Of a DNA stretch of 64,000 nucleotides, positions 10,441 to 22,410 are shown in pieces. The notes beneath the pieces were generated by a model that was given only the letters and a program-made list of their open reading frames with translations, was not told where the DNA came from and did no database searches. Source of the DNA: Pollenia angustigena (taxonomy: Eukaryota > Arthropoda > Insecta > Diptera > Polleniidae); assembly GCA_930367215.1 (NCBI GenBank), contig OV884056.1:44950308-45014307 (forward strand), in the 5' to 3' direction. The position numbers were made by a program, and so were the translations under genes. Position 1 is the first letter of the stretch. Each line of letters begins with the position of its first letter.

Positions 10441-10951
10441 TTTCTTATTATCATGAAAGTACTGTCAAGTGTAAACGCTATGTTACATTTTTAGTTGTAT
10501 TACTTTTAAAGATAAAATATTTTTCCCGGAAATCCAAAACAATTTCACAATATTTTAAAATTATGCTCGAATACTAACTAGAACTCTTTTTGATATCTAT
10601 ATTCAAACATTGCCAATACTTTAAAAACATCTATATCGTAAAAAAGTCAATTATTTTTCATACAACTTTCTAGTTAATAATTAATTATGGGTGGAATTTT
10701 TATAACTTTTGTACAAATATGTACAAAATGTAATTTATTTTGTCAACGAGAAATTTTAGATCGTAAAGTATAGAAACTATACTTTTTTTGTTTTGACCAA
10801 GTCCGATTTTCTTTTCGAGAAATCTATTTTCTCTAAGAAAACAAAATGGATTAGAAAGTTCAAAACAGCAATCTATGGTCACTTATTATTTATTTAAGAA
10901 TCGACAATGTCAAAAAACTTTAATTTACATAATTAGAGATAGATAAATTAA

Positions 10952-11077
10952 GGGGGTAATTTTGTTGTTCACTTCACCTTGCGTTGAGAAAATTTTCATA
11001 TAAAATTTTTTTAACTTTCAAAATTTCATATGAAAATTTTCTCAACGCAAGGTGAAGTGAACAACAAAATTACCCCC
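10952..11077. mobile_element. Harbinger-like hairpin MITE with TAA target duplication
   Basis: The left arm GGGGGTAATTTTGTTGTTCA and right arm TGAACAACAAAATTACCCCC are exact reverse complements and extend to about 50 bases each. TAA flanks both ends (10949-10951 and 11078-11080), matching the 3-base TWA target preference of PIF/Harbinger elements. The superfamily call rests on target site only. Confidence 0.8.
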
Positions 11078-11080
11078 TAA

Positions 11081-12599
11081 ATTTTAATTTTAAATTTAAG
11101 TTTTAAATACAGAAATGGGGATTTATGGAGACTACCAATTTAATTTAAGGGACAAGAGCCAACAATTTTCTGGCAACACTGTTATTAGGAATTTATGGCG
11201 GCATTTAAGTGATGATTTTTAAAATATGCCTTTTAAAATTTTTTTTTTCAAAGCTGCTATCAAAATCTTTTTACATTTCGGCCTAATTTTTCCATTGATT
11301 TTTAAGACATATATAGAATAGAAAGAAGGGCATTTTTTCTTTTCTTCGCATTATTTTTAAGTTTTATTTTTTTGTTAACAAATGAGCTAATAAAAGGGAT
11401 CAACCGATTATAAGTAAAAAATCAACCCTGCAAAAAAAAAAATTTTAAAACCGCAATAAAAAGAAAGACATGTCTCAAAAGTCGTCATATAAATTAAAAA
11501 TAAGTGTAGCTCGTCAATAAAGATTGAAATTGTTTGATTTAAAAACTGTAAATTTGTGGCCAAAAAGTTGAAATTTAAAGACAACGTCATCAAAAGAGCA
11601 GAAGAATGAAAGGATTCCTTAGGGGAATTAGTCAAAGATTGTGTACTTTATGAGTATGACTTGATCGCAGCTGATGCAAACTACCATAGTGTTTGCTATA
11701 CTAAAGGTCGTTTTCTCAATGTATTGACAAACTGCCTGTTAAATAAATCTTGGCATAAATTTATAAGACTGATAAACAGTCCGTTAACGATTTTCGGTTT
11801 CTCAATATGCCGACAAAAACATTATTTTCAGTTGGTAATACCTCTAAAAATAGATGTAAAAATTAGAAGTCAGCTGATTGAATTTATCTGTACGGCAAAT
11901 AAATAATTGGCTGATGAGGGCGGGTTAGCTTTGCAAAAAAGTAGTAGCAAATAAGACATTAAGAAAACAAAATTTATTTAATCTGCAGTTTATCGTTGGG
12001 AATAAGTAAGAAAGGGTCCATAAGTTTTTGAATAGAGCACCAGTAACTAAGAATAACCCTCGCGATAATCAAGTTACTCAAGCAGTGAAGGAGACCCTGC
12101 ATGACAGTGGTATGGCATTACAAAGCTCTTCAATAAACATCATTTGAACTATTGAAACCGAGATAATCGCGAAAAGCCGAATTTTGTGACCATTCCCCTT
12201 GACTGACTTTCGGTGCAGACACGAGATTTTATAAGTTTATACGAGCTTTTTAGATAACTATCTATCATTCCGCAGTAGATGCGAAAAGTTGTACCCAAAT
12301 TTTCGTTTTTTGTTCGACAGTTTTTGGTTTCGACTGCAGTTTTTTAAATCCTGATTTTGGGGCCAAAAGTATTTGAAACATAAAATCCAAAGTACTTGTG
12401 TGACAGGTATTTTAAATACAAAATACTTTTGTACAAAGTACGTATGTATTTGTATTTCAAATATAAGTACTTAAAATACTTCCTGAACACGGGGTGTGGC
12501 AAATTACGGCATTTGATATCGATCGAAATTACAATACAATTCAAATAGAATTTCGATCTATATCGAATGCCCCCCGATTAGAGAAATAACTTTTGGGCT
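11081..12599. other. Non-coding stretch, nothing recognised
   Basis: Frames of 60-80 codons occur on both strands but have no family resemblance that I can see. Around 12370-12485 there is a run of AGTATTT/AAATACTT variants, probably a decayed repeat. Confidence 0.45.
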
Positions 12600-12627
12600 T
12601 GTGGTCTTCAAAAGATAAACTTATTTT

Positions 12628-13333
12628 AATTTCAAAAGATTTTGTTATTCGTGCTGAATTCCCAGTTTTTATTCTTGACAAAAACACTTGAAATTTATTG
12701 TTGATGGGATAAGCTATTCCTATGCATTTCACTGGTTGCTTAGGCCAGATCATCAGGAAGCTTCATCCATCAAGAATAAAAACTGGGAATTAAGCACGAA
12801 TAACAAAATCTTTTGAAATTAAAATTTTGTATTCCCAAAAATTGAAATTACTTTTTGATAAACAGGCAAGTGCACGGCCTAAAAAACACTTAATTGACAA
12901 CATCTTTTGTAAGTTGTTGTGTTGTTTTTATTTTGTTTTTCTTAACCTACTTACAACTACAATTAATGTTGAGAGAATTTCAACTAATTGCAGTGGGGAA
13001 TGTAAGATGAGATAAACCCTCTGTTGTTTATTGTTGATGTGTTTTGTTTAAGCTTTGATATTGTTACAAGTAGAACTGTTGCTATAATTCTTATACGTTT
13101 AACAGTTTTATTTGGTTTAATATCTTTAGTTTTTCTAAAATCTTTATGGATGAAGTTTCGTGATGATCTGGCCTAAGCAACCAGTGAAATGCATAGGAAT
13201 AGCTTATCCCATCAACAATAAATTTAAAGTGTTTTTGTCAAGAATAAAAACTGGGAATTAAGCACCAATAACAAAATCTTTTGAAATTAAAATTTTGTAT
13301 TCCCAAAAATTTAAATTACTTTTTGATAAACTT
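12628..13333. mobile_element. Foldback with three related arms
   Basis: The left arm 12628-12770 is the reverse complement of 13146-13292; both contain CTAAGCAACCAGTGAAATGC or its complement. A third block at 12771-12865 (AGAATAAAAACTGGGAATTA onward) repeats 13239-13333 in direct orientation, so the left arm abuts a copy of the right arm's distal part. The spacer between has no recognisable gene. Confidence 0.7.
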
Positions 13334-13340
13334 ATTTTTG

Positions 13341-13879
13341 TACAAAACAAATAAATCTGCCGATTGCTACGTGTGATCGTAAATTTTATATAATCACAAG
13401 CATTTTAAAAGTCATAAAAGTAAAAATCTTATTGCCAATTTTTTAAATTTTCAGTTTTTAAAGAAATTCTTTTTTTGCTCCTTGCAGTTTTTCTAGTTTG
13501 TTTGTCAAAACTTTTCGTATGTATTTGTCTCAATTCTTTTTCTTGATTTAAATTAAGCGCCACCTTAATTCGTTTTGAAGGTGCAAAATAATATAGATTC
13601 AATAATGTTTTTTGAAATACGCTTAACTCAAAAACTAATCTTGACAATGTAGGCATTTTTAAAAGCGAATTAAGCCAAGTCTACCTGCTATGAAATTGTC
13701 TTGCTTATTCCCACAAAAATTAAGAATTAAGTATGTAAAAAAGAAACAAATTTTAAAATGTACAACTTTTGTAAAAAGGTATTTTATTTAAAAAAATTAA
13801 AATAAAAAATTCATCATTACATACATACTTACAAATATAAAGAGTTTACAAGTTCACAATACGAATTAAAATAAAATGC
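13341..13879. other. Non-coding AT-rich stretch
   Basis: No gene, RNA or paired termini recognised. Confidence 0.45.
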
Positions 13880-14760
13880 AGTGGCCAATTTAAAGAATTT
13901 TATTACGCCGCAATATTTGTATGGTACAGCGCGTAGGATGCTTCTGGATGGGTCAAATGTATGACCAACCCCACTTTATTATTTATTGCCGAATTTCGGT
14001 TTTCTTAGTTATTTCAATAAACTAAACCGTTTTTGAGTTACGCGAATATATGCTGTGCAACCTCTTACATTTTCGAAATAACGGTATATCTTAAAAACAA
14101 GAGCTAACCTAAAAAAACGGTTAGCACCACTGGATTCAACGTCCCCAATGGTAAAATGCCAGGTGTGCGGCTGGTCTGTTTTCTACAACTTTCACAGTGT
14201 ACTTATTGCTCAAAATTACAATATTAAAATTCTATCTTAATATTATTTTTTTAAAGGTTGCGAAAGGAAAAAAATCATATCTTAAAAAAGAAAAAAAAAA
14301 ACCTCCTTCAAAATTTCAGAATTTTTAAACAACAGTTTGAGGTATTATACAAAAAAAAAATCAGCCAAATAAAAAATAGGTTTTTGACTTAGTCCGTTTT
14401 TAAAATTTAACATTTTGCAGATATTACATTTTTCAAAAAAATTTTTTTTTTTCAATATATGGTTTGTAGCCCTAAGTATTCTCTTTAAAATGACATTAAA
14501 ATCATCTACGTATGTAAAGTAGTTTTCGAGATATTGAAGAAATAAGCTCAACACATTCGGCTAATTCGGCGAAATTATGACATTTTGAATATGGCATAAC
14601 TTTCGAAAAACAAATTTTAAAATTTGTTTTCGTTCATATATGTTCCTAATAAGATAAAAGGAACCTTCTCAGCAAATTTCATAAAAATCGGAAGGGGTCG
14701 TGTCCCACTCTTGGTCGTTTTGACATAGAATATATACATATGGGTGTACATTAGGCATAG
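13880..14760 (+). mobile_element. Decayed copy of the GGGTCGTGTCCCACTC foldback family
   Basis: It shares blocks with 28714-29321 and 14977-16365: CGTATGTAAAGTAGTTTTCGAGATATTGAAG-type text, ATAAAAGGAACCTTCTCAGC, and GGGGTCGTGTCCCACTCTTG at the right. Earlier text (TTTTGAGTTACGCGAATATA) is the inverse of a block near 28945. The superfamily is unknown and there is no coding content. Confidence 0.55.
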
Positions 14761-15111
14761 GGGAGTGCAAAACTTTTTGATTTAGAAACGCTTAAGACGC
14801 CAAAGTTGTGTGAGGTTTGTAAAAAAATGCATGGTAGTAATGTTTATCGACTTACTGTTGTATTAGCAAAACAGTCTTATTTCGGGCAAAAGCCCACTTA
14901 AAAAAAAATTTGAGCTCGATACAGAAATAACTGAAACGGATTTCAATTGAACTTTTTAAAATCTTTATATTCCATATGGGTAATTCCATGTCAAATCGAC
15001 CACGAGTGGGGCACGATCCCTTTCGATTTTAATGAAATTTGGTGAGAACGTTCCTTTTATCTTATAGGGAACATTAATGAACGAAAAAAAAATTAAAAAC
15101 TTTGTATACAT

Positions 15112-15866
15112 TAGTGCTGGGATACAATCGATATTTTCTACTATCAATGTTTATCGATAGTTCAGATTTCACTATCGATATTACTATCGACTGAATGTTT
15201 GTACTTAAGTAGGAAAACTTTAACTAGTTTTTTATCAGGCTACAGTTCGTTGTTTTTATCACTTTATTGAACGTAAGAGACGTATGTATGTACGCACGTT
15301 CTTTTAGATGACAGTTTTTAAAAATTGTGATGCTGATAAGCACCTTTCCGAAGGAACAAAAGTAACAGGGACTATAAGATATTTTATTGCAACTTTAGAT
15401 AATGTTCTAAATTTGGATTTGATTATCAACCCAGAAGGTTATTAATCTAGTGGACTCTTCCTCTAATGGTCGTTCATTGTTTTATCCAATGCTCGCAATT
15501 ACAATTGCAATTTTATTTGATTTTTTTTTTACAATATCATAAAACTATCTGACATTTCAGTCCCTATGTAAACATATAAAAATTTCGGCATAAAGGCCTT
15601 AAGTTAGTAGTAAAAAAGCACAGCTAAGCAATCCATACCACCTGCCATTCTTGTTGTTTGTATTCATTGCTGTAATTCAGCGCGAATTAATAATAGCAAG
15701 TAAAAACTTGCGGCAAAAAACAGTATTTTATATAGCTGCTGTAACATATCTTCATGCTGTATTTTAAATAATAATTGATCGATATTGATATTTTTCCTAT
15801 CGATATTTTCGATAGTTTACGACTATCGATAGTATCGATAGTACTATCGATAGTTTCCCAGCACTA
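15112..15866. mobile_element. hAT-type non-autonomous element, TAGTGCTGGGA family, copy 1
   Basis: It starts TAGTGCTGGGA and ends TCCCAGCACTA. The subterminal regions are packed with CTATCGATA motifs on both sides. Flanking octamers GTATACAT and CTTTACAT agree at 6 of 8 positions, which fits a decayed 8-bp duplication of hAT type. No transposase is present. Copy 2 is at 43443-44303. Confidence 0.75.
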
Positions 15867-16093
15867 CTTTACATACGAAGATGATTTGAATGTCATTTTA
15901 AAGAGAAAACAGACATGCCGGCCACCTGGCATTTTAACCTAAATTTTTTTTCAATATATTGTTTGTAGCCCCAAGTATTCTCTTTAAAATGATATTAAAA
16001 TCATCTTCGTATGCAAAGAAGTTTTCGAGATATTGAAGAAATAAACATAACACATTCGGCTAATTTCGAATATGACATAACTTCCGAAATAAA

Positions 16094-16233
16094 CACCCTT
16101 ATTGTGTTTGGCGTGTTTAAAATACGCCTACTACTGTTTGGCAATAGATTAAAGAGAACGTGAACTTTTTTCCTTTAATCTATTACCAAACTTTTGTAGG
16201 CGTATTTTAAATACGCCAAACACCATAAGGGTG
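16094..16233. mobile_element. 140-bp MITE, CACCCTTATTG family, copy 1
   Basis: The left arm CACCCTTATTGTGTTTGGCG pairs with the right arm CGCCAAACACCATAAGGGTG, and the inner CTTTAATCTATTACCAAAC pairs with its complement. A second copy of exactly the same length lies at 51841-51980. Confidence 0.85.
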
Positions 16234-16636
16234 AAAATTTAAAAAAAAAATTTTCGCTCATATGCATAAGTTCCTTATAGGATAAAAGGAACCTTCTCAC
16301 CAAATTTCATTAAAATCGGAAGGGGTCGTGTCTAACTCTTGGTCGATTTGACATGGAATTACCCAAATATTTTTATTTAAAGGCGATTTTTATCATGCAA
16401 TCTAAAAAATTTCCGGTTTGGACCTTTTCAATTTCCATTTTCTGTTACAAACTAACCTATAACATAACAGTTGCTTTTGTTGAATTTTTATGATGGGTAA
16501 ATTTTTCAATACACCAAAAAGCCATATTTTTATATGGAAAAATAAAACTATATGAAAAAATATACTACTTTGCGAAAAAATATTAAAACGTGATCATTTC
16601 TTCTTAATGTTCGCTTGAAGTTACGTTTTATTCATT

Positions 16637-16637
<1 letters not shown>

Positions 16638-16667
<30 letters not shown>

Positions 16668-17427
16668 ATATATAAAAATTAAAAATGTTTGTATGTTTGT
16701 TTGTTTGTTTGTATGTTGGCTTATAGACTCCTAAACTACTGAACTGATTTTCCTAAAATTTTTACAGTAGCATCACGTGAGCCCTGAAAATAAAATAGGC
16801 TACTTATTTTTTCCCCCATAGGACACCAATGTTAAATATCGCATATCATAAGAACTGTTATAGTGAGGATGTTCAAACTTTGTAGAAGTCTTATGGTATT
16901 CTACACTACTGAAAATAAAAATAAAGCGGGTAGGCGTAGGAGGGGAATACCTCCCATAGGATCCATATATGAAATATCGCTCAACTGAAGAACAATTAAA
17001 GGGAGAGTCTTTAAACGTGGTTAAAGCTACTATTATAGTAAACTAAAAATTTCAATATAGAAATGGGCGGGGTAGCCAGAGGAGGAGCAGTACCCCTCAT
17101 AGATAGAAATATTAATAAGAGCCGCTGCAAGCAATTTGTTGAACTTTTGGTAGTAGGAGCTTCTGAGCCCTAAAATTGAAATAATATAGGAGCGGTGGAA
17201 GTGTTACTCCCCATAGGACGCTAATGTTTAATATCGGATATCTTAAAAACTGTTATAGTGAGAAAGTTCAAACTTTGTAGGAGTCACTCTTATGGTATAC
17301 TTAACTTTTGAAAATAAAAATAAAGCGGGTAGGCGCAGGGGGGAAATACCTTCCATAGGATGCACATATTAAATATCGATAAAGTGGTTAAAACAGTGTA
17401 GCGAAGCGCACCGGGTTAAGCTAGTTA
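16638..17427 (+). mobile_element. Dispersed repeat with TATC/TTTG microsatellite head (helentron/DINE-like, tentative)
   Basis: It opens with a (TATC)n run and then TTTG repeats. It carries two related blocks: about 16785-16960 and 17170-17360 share CCATAGGA, AACTGTTATAGTGAGRA and AAATAAAGCGGGTAGGCG. It closes with GCGAAGCGCACCGGGTT followed by AAGCTAGT. I know this layout from fly helentron/DINE-type repeats, but no Rep or helicase is present, so the class is an inference. Confidence 0.5.
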
Positions 17428-17778
17428 ACTATAAAGCAAAGTGTTTGTAAAGTAGCTGAAAATCAGAGCAAGAAATGTAGTAGTTCCCATTTAGTTAAAG
17501 CAAACACAACAATGCCAAATTTGTATAGTTCAAACTTATTAATATCAACCTTTAATTGGTTTATAACAAATAGCAAAATACAAAATTAAATTACTATGAT
17601 GATAAAGGTTGTTGTTGTTACGGGCGTTTGTGAACCGGTAGCAAAGAATTATGACAACAAAATATTTCTCTTTGGGGGAAAATAATGAAAAATTTATGAA
17701 AATATATACCATAACATAATTTTGTTTAAATTTTTTGCAGGTATTTACATTTTATTTATTTTTTATTTTCATATAATT
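17428..17778. other. Non-coding stretch, nothing recognised
   Basis: AT-rich sequence between two repeats. No gene seen. Confidence 0.4.
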
Positions 17779-18217
17779 CAAGGCGAATTTATAAAGGTGA
17801 ACGCATCATGAGACAGAGTTATGCTAGCTATCCCTTTTTATTAAAAAATACTATGTATTTTGTTTTTGAAAATAGTTAGAGTGAATGTCAAAAATATTTG
17901 TTGAAAATATAAAAAAGGAAATTTGTTTGTTAATAAAATATACACAATTGCTAAAGAAACTCCGCAATTGCAAATTAATTGTAGCTCTACTTATTCCTTA
18001 CGCATTTTTAATTTCTTGTGTTTATATTTTTTCACTTTTTTTTTGTTTTATTCAATTTAAATAAGTTTTTTTTTTCAACTATTTAAATTTTTATTGAATT
18101 TTAAATTTGATTTATTTTTTTCACAAAATGTAAACAAAGCTTGACATTTAGTATACACACAAAAAAATAAACAGTAAACAGATGACTGGAAAATGTCACC
18201 TTTATGAATTCGCCTTG
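17779..18217. mobile_element. MITE with CAAGGCGAATT termini
   Basis: The left end CAAGGCGAATTTATAAAGGT pairs with the right end ACCTTTATGAATTCGCCTTG. The interior is A/T-rich and non-coding. Confidence 0.75.
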
Positions 18218-18412
18218 ATATTATTCATAAAATTTTTAAACTTTTTCATTATTTGCTGCCTGTCTGAAATTTTGTTGGCTGTGTCAAAAATTCTACTAGC
18301 CCCCAGGTCAAGGGAAATTTTTTCAACTCAGAAGTGTCACAATTTTACTTTTAATAGTTCTTTGCTACCGTTTTAAGCACACCCTTATTATAAAAACTAT
18401 ACACCTTATATG

Positions 18413-19599
18413 CAGTGTTGCCAAAACTTTGTGAAAAATGGCTAAAAATGTGCTAAAAACGGCTAAAAGTTTTTTTAAATAAAAACTCATTAAAATTCAA
18501 TAACAAAACAGAAATAATTCATTTCAAGTTGTTTACGATGATATTGTAAGTTAAGATCAATTTATTAAATAAGAATAAACGTAAATTAATATTTTGATAG
18601 ATATTTAAAGAATTAAATCATCGATAAATTCGATGTCGTTATTGTTCATTTCATAGGAATCACTCGTGCCTATTAGTTTTAAATAATTTGAAGGTAAATC
18701 ATAATCAAGACAACATTTACCCAACACCTTTTGAGTCCTGATCTACAATAAAAAACAAGTAAGAAACTATAGTCGGTCAACCCCGACCACATAAGAACCT
18801 ATGTACCACATTTTATTAAATTATCTGCAAATTTGCGACCGGTACTTTGGCACAATGCTTACATGGACAGCCAGCCAACCAGACAAACATCGTTTAAATG
18901 ACTCAAAAAGTGATTTTGAGTCTATCGGTATACGTAAAGGTGGGATAAGGACCAATATTTTAAGGTGTTACAGACATCAGCACAAACGCATAGTACCCTC
19001 TCCACTATTGTGGTGGTGGTATAAATATTGTATTGTTATGGTAAAAATATTTACCTAATTGATAAAATCGAATTTACGGTTGCTAAATGTAACCTTTTTT
19101 CTCAAATTACTTTTAACGATGTTTACTTGGCTGAACACCCTCTCTACTTCAGCATTATACCATGGAAGTGAGAGAAACCTTATAGTCAATTCTGAAATCT
19201 AAAAAAATTTTGTTGCCGCCTGCATCTCTTTATTGAAATACTTGCAACCAGAAAGAAACACTGATGTTTGTGTTAATCCATTTTATAAATTTAATATTGG
19301 AATACTGCTCCTTTATTTTGAAAGATGTTACATGATCATAGTTTATAGCGATTTTCAACATCTGTTAAATTGTGATTAAAATTAAAGGCGTTTTAATTGT
19401 TAAAAAGTTTTATTTTACTTTTATAAATATAATAAATTAAAAATTATTATTTTAAAAGAAAAAGAGCAAGCAAATTTTTATGGCTAAACAAGTTAAAAAA
19501 AGGCTAAAAAATGGCTAATGGCTAAACTCAATTTCTAATGGCTAAACAGGGTGAAAAATGGCTAAATCTAGCCACTAAATGGCTAAATTGGCAACACTG
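18413..19599. mobile_element. hAT-type non-autonomous element with perfect 8-bp target duplication
   Basis: The ends CAGTGTTGCCAAAAC and AATTGGCAACACTG are inverted. The octamer CTTATATG stands immediately outside on both sides (18405-18412 and 19600-19607). Many ATGGCTAAA-like subterminal motifs occur in both end regions, a possible transposase-binding array. The element hosts another repeat at 18757-19030. Confidence 0.85.
18757..19030 (-). mobile_element. Nested dispersed repeat, ACTTGT-ending family
   Basis: Read on the minus strand it ends with a GTCGG...CCGAC hairpin followed by ATAGTTTCTTACTTGT. At its other edge is a CACCACAATAGTGG palindrome. It also contains GACTCAAAATCACTTTTTGAG, a block shared with 27679-28360 and 35836-36296. 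The 85-codon frame on the plus strand here is fortuitous. Confidence 0.65.
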
Positions 19600-19607
19600 C
19601 TTATATG

Positions 19608-20526
19608 ATTATTAACGTGCAAATGTCTGAAATGCAACTCATAAAAGGGAAAAACTTTTAAACGCTAAAAAATTTAATTGAGTGTTAAAAAGATAAAAAA
19701 AATTATATTTTTAAAGTAGAAATTTAGGATAAATGTTCATATTTCATTAGCATTTTTTCTCGTTTAGAGATACTTTTAGATAAAAATTATTTCTTATATA
19801 TATGGCTAGTCTATCAGTGCGAGGGTCTTGCAACCCGTTTGATATCGGTGGATATACATATGTATATTTCCTGATAGCAAAACTGCCATTGCATCCTAGC
19901 CATTATATACTAGCTTAGGCTGAAATCGCAGCTTTGCTCTAAGTAAATATACATATATCCCTCGAAATACGATGATACCTTGGCTAAATGTATGGTATGT
20001 ACAAATTTATATTGTTATTTATCATCATTGTTTGGGAATTATACGAGTTAATTGCAAATATGGGTCTCTATAGTTTAAAACAACAAATATGGGCCAAGAA
20101 GGCAAAATTTTGATACCATCCATTGAAAGTAAAGCTAATTGTGACAATTTTACTATCTCTATAAAAGTTTTTACGTTTTTTTGTTAGAATAAATTTTTTT
20201 CTTTTTGTAATAAGTCTTAAGACTCGGTACCTAATTTGGTACATCCCCCGTACAAAGTTCTTTCCCGAATAGAGTAATTGTGCCCATAAACCATATTAAC
20301 CGTCCGTATTATAAGTCGTTGTCGACGTAACTGTTAAGTTGTTGTAACATCAAGTCGACGACTACATCACTTCGCCCTTAATTTGGTATTTTCTAAGAAT
20401 GTTGTTTCAATGCCGACTATTGATCGAAAATCTGACCGAAAAATCCCATCTCTAATTATTTGTTTCTTTTGACGTTTAGTGTATATAGCCCCCATTATAT
20501 CTGGTGTCTTCGGAAACCCCACACAC
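19608..20526. other. Non-coding stretch, nothing recognised
   Basis: No gene or paired termini. The sequence is a little less AT-rich near 19800-20000 but has stops in all frames. Confidence 0.45.
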
Positions 20527-22410
20527 TAGGGTGGTTATTAGCTATATCGAACAATTTTTTTTCCTCATTTTTTCATACTATCGTACCCCAAATCGATTGG
20601 TATTAGAGAAAAACTATCCTAAAAAAATTTCAGACGAATCAGTCTAGATTAAGGCTAGTCGCCAAGCCCTCCAATGTTTGAAAAAATGTTTTTTTTTTAT
20701 TTATGTCTCATAATTTAATAAATATTAATTTTATTAAAAATAGGTTCTTCAAAAAGTTATTGTCCGTGATGTTGGTAAACGACTTTTCTGTAAATCGTAT
20801 AGTTAGAAAATAAACTAGAAATTATCGAAAAAAAAGCCCTATACTTCATATTAACATGTTCATAAAATGCCCATTTGTTTCACAAAGAGTGTTCGTTTCA
20901 TAAGGCCAAGCGATAGAAAAGCAGTACATATTCTTATTGCGACAGTTGAAGCGTTAGAACTAGATCCACAAAATTATATTATACATAGAAGTTCCATCCG
21001 AAATACAAGACAAAGACGGCGAAAGGAGCACGTTTTAGTTCTGAAAGAACAATTCAAAGCCATGACACTAGATGCTCTATGCTTGCATTGGGATGGAAAG
21101 CTATTACCCGCTATAACTGGAAACGATAAAATTGACAGGCTGCCTGTAATTATTTCAAGCGGATGCAATAACCAGTTGCTTCAAGTTCCTTCCCTAGAAA
21201 GTGAAACCGGAAAACAACTAGCATTAGCGGTTTGCAATGTCATTCAAGAATGGAACCTTCAGTACCACATAAAAGCCATGGCTTTTGACACAACAGCCGT
21301 CAACACCGGTCGTATAAATGGGACCTGTGCTATCATTGGACATTTTTTAGAAAAATCACTTTTATGGTTACCATGAAGACACCATATCTATGAAATTATT
21401 TTGCGAAGTGTTTTTGAAGAGAAATTTTTAAAAAAAGGAAGTCCGGATGTGGCCTTTTTGTAACAATTTAAGACTGCATGGCCAAAATTTAATTAACAAA
21501 ACTTTCGTTCTGGGATTGAAGACAAAACAGCATTCCGACATTTAACAAATTCCAGAAGTCGTGTTGTAAGTTTTGTTCAGACAATGCTCACAGAAAAACA
21601 GCCAAGAGACGACTATAAGGAACTTCTAGAACTCACTTTAATATTTTTAGGGGAAGCATCAAAAAACCCCAACACCGTAAAGTTTCGAGCACCGGGTGAA
21701 GTTCATCAAGCTAGGTGGATGTCAAAACCTATTTACAGCCTAAACATGTTTTTGTTTCGCGAAGAGTTTAAATTTCCGAAACAAGATGAAAATAACTTGC
21801 GAAAAATTTGCATTTTCATAGTAAGAATATACGTCGAAGCTTGGTTTTCATATAACTTACCAATTCATGCCCCCTATAATGATTTTTTGTTCTTGCAAAA
21901 CACACACTATTTTAAAAGTATTGACAAAGACTTTTCGAGAGTTGCCATTAAAAAATGCAAAGCCATTTGTGGTATTTAAATCCTGAAAACGTTGCCCTAG
22001 CATTTTTTGATTCAAGAGTACCGAACAGCACTAAAGCAAAAATGGTTGAAGCCCTTAAGAATATTGGTGACGTCGATCAAAATATAAAGCGACCCATTCA
22101 ACGACACTGCGGAAAGGGGAGTCAAGCTAATGGAAGAATATAATTCATTACTGACAAAAAATGAAAAGCAAAAACAATATGTATTACAAGTTGTCCAAGA
22201 TTATAGACGCAAATATCCCGGATGTATTAAAAAAATCAATAACAAACTAACATGAAAACAAAATTATAATGTTTAGTAAAATAAAAATAAACAAATTGAG
22301 TTTTAATTTATGTAAGATCTGAAAGTAGTTAAGTAGTTTTTTACTAATAGCCACCTAGTTGGAATTTGAGACCTGATAAAATCCAACTTTTAATTCTAAG
22401 AACCACCCTA
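20527..22410 (+). mobile_element. hAT-like DNA transposon, decayed
   Basis: The ends TAGGGTGGTT and AACCACCCTA are exact inverted repeats. The flanking octamers CCACACAC and TTACACAG match at 5 of 8 positions, compatible with an old 8-bp duplication. The element carries the only recognisable coding content in the 4-29 kb interval (see the pseudogene at 20867-22252). Confidence 0.6.
20867..22252 (+). pseudogene. Transposase-like protein of a widespread arthropod family, frameshifted
   Basis: Three plus-strand pieces in different frames read as one protein: 20867-21376 (169 codons), 21584-21979 (131) and 21955-22143 (62), with further text to about 22252. Piece one has IHRSSIR, LHWDGKLLP and MAFDTTAVNTGRINGTC. 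Piece two has ARWMSKPIYSLNMFLFREEF. Piece three has NHLWYLN-type text (here SHLWYLNPENVALAFF). The order, an acidic HWDG, an acidic FDTT-NTG, then an RWMSK block, recalls hAT transposases (D...D...RW...C-terminal domain). I recognise similar uncharacterised proteins from arthropods but cannot name the family. The breaks make it non-functional. Confidence 0.6.

Larger units (their letters stand above)
14977..16365. mobile_element. Foldback element of the same family, hosting two nested insertions
   Basis: The left end TGGGTAATTCCATGTCAAAT pairs with the right end ATTTGACATGGAATTACCCA. The arms continue through GGTGAGAACGTTCCTTTTAT and its partner ATAAAAGGAACCTTCTCACC. Two complete elements (15112-15866 and 16094-16233) lie inside and account for most of its length. 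Confidence 0.7.

Noticed and set aside
18801..19058. 85-codon plus-strand frame as a host gene
   Set aside because: It lies wholly in a nested dispersed repeat and its sequence is shared in part with other repeat copies.
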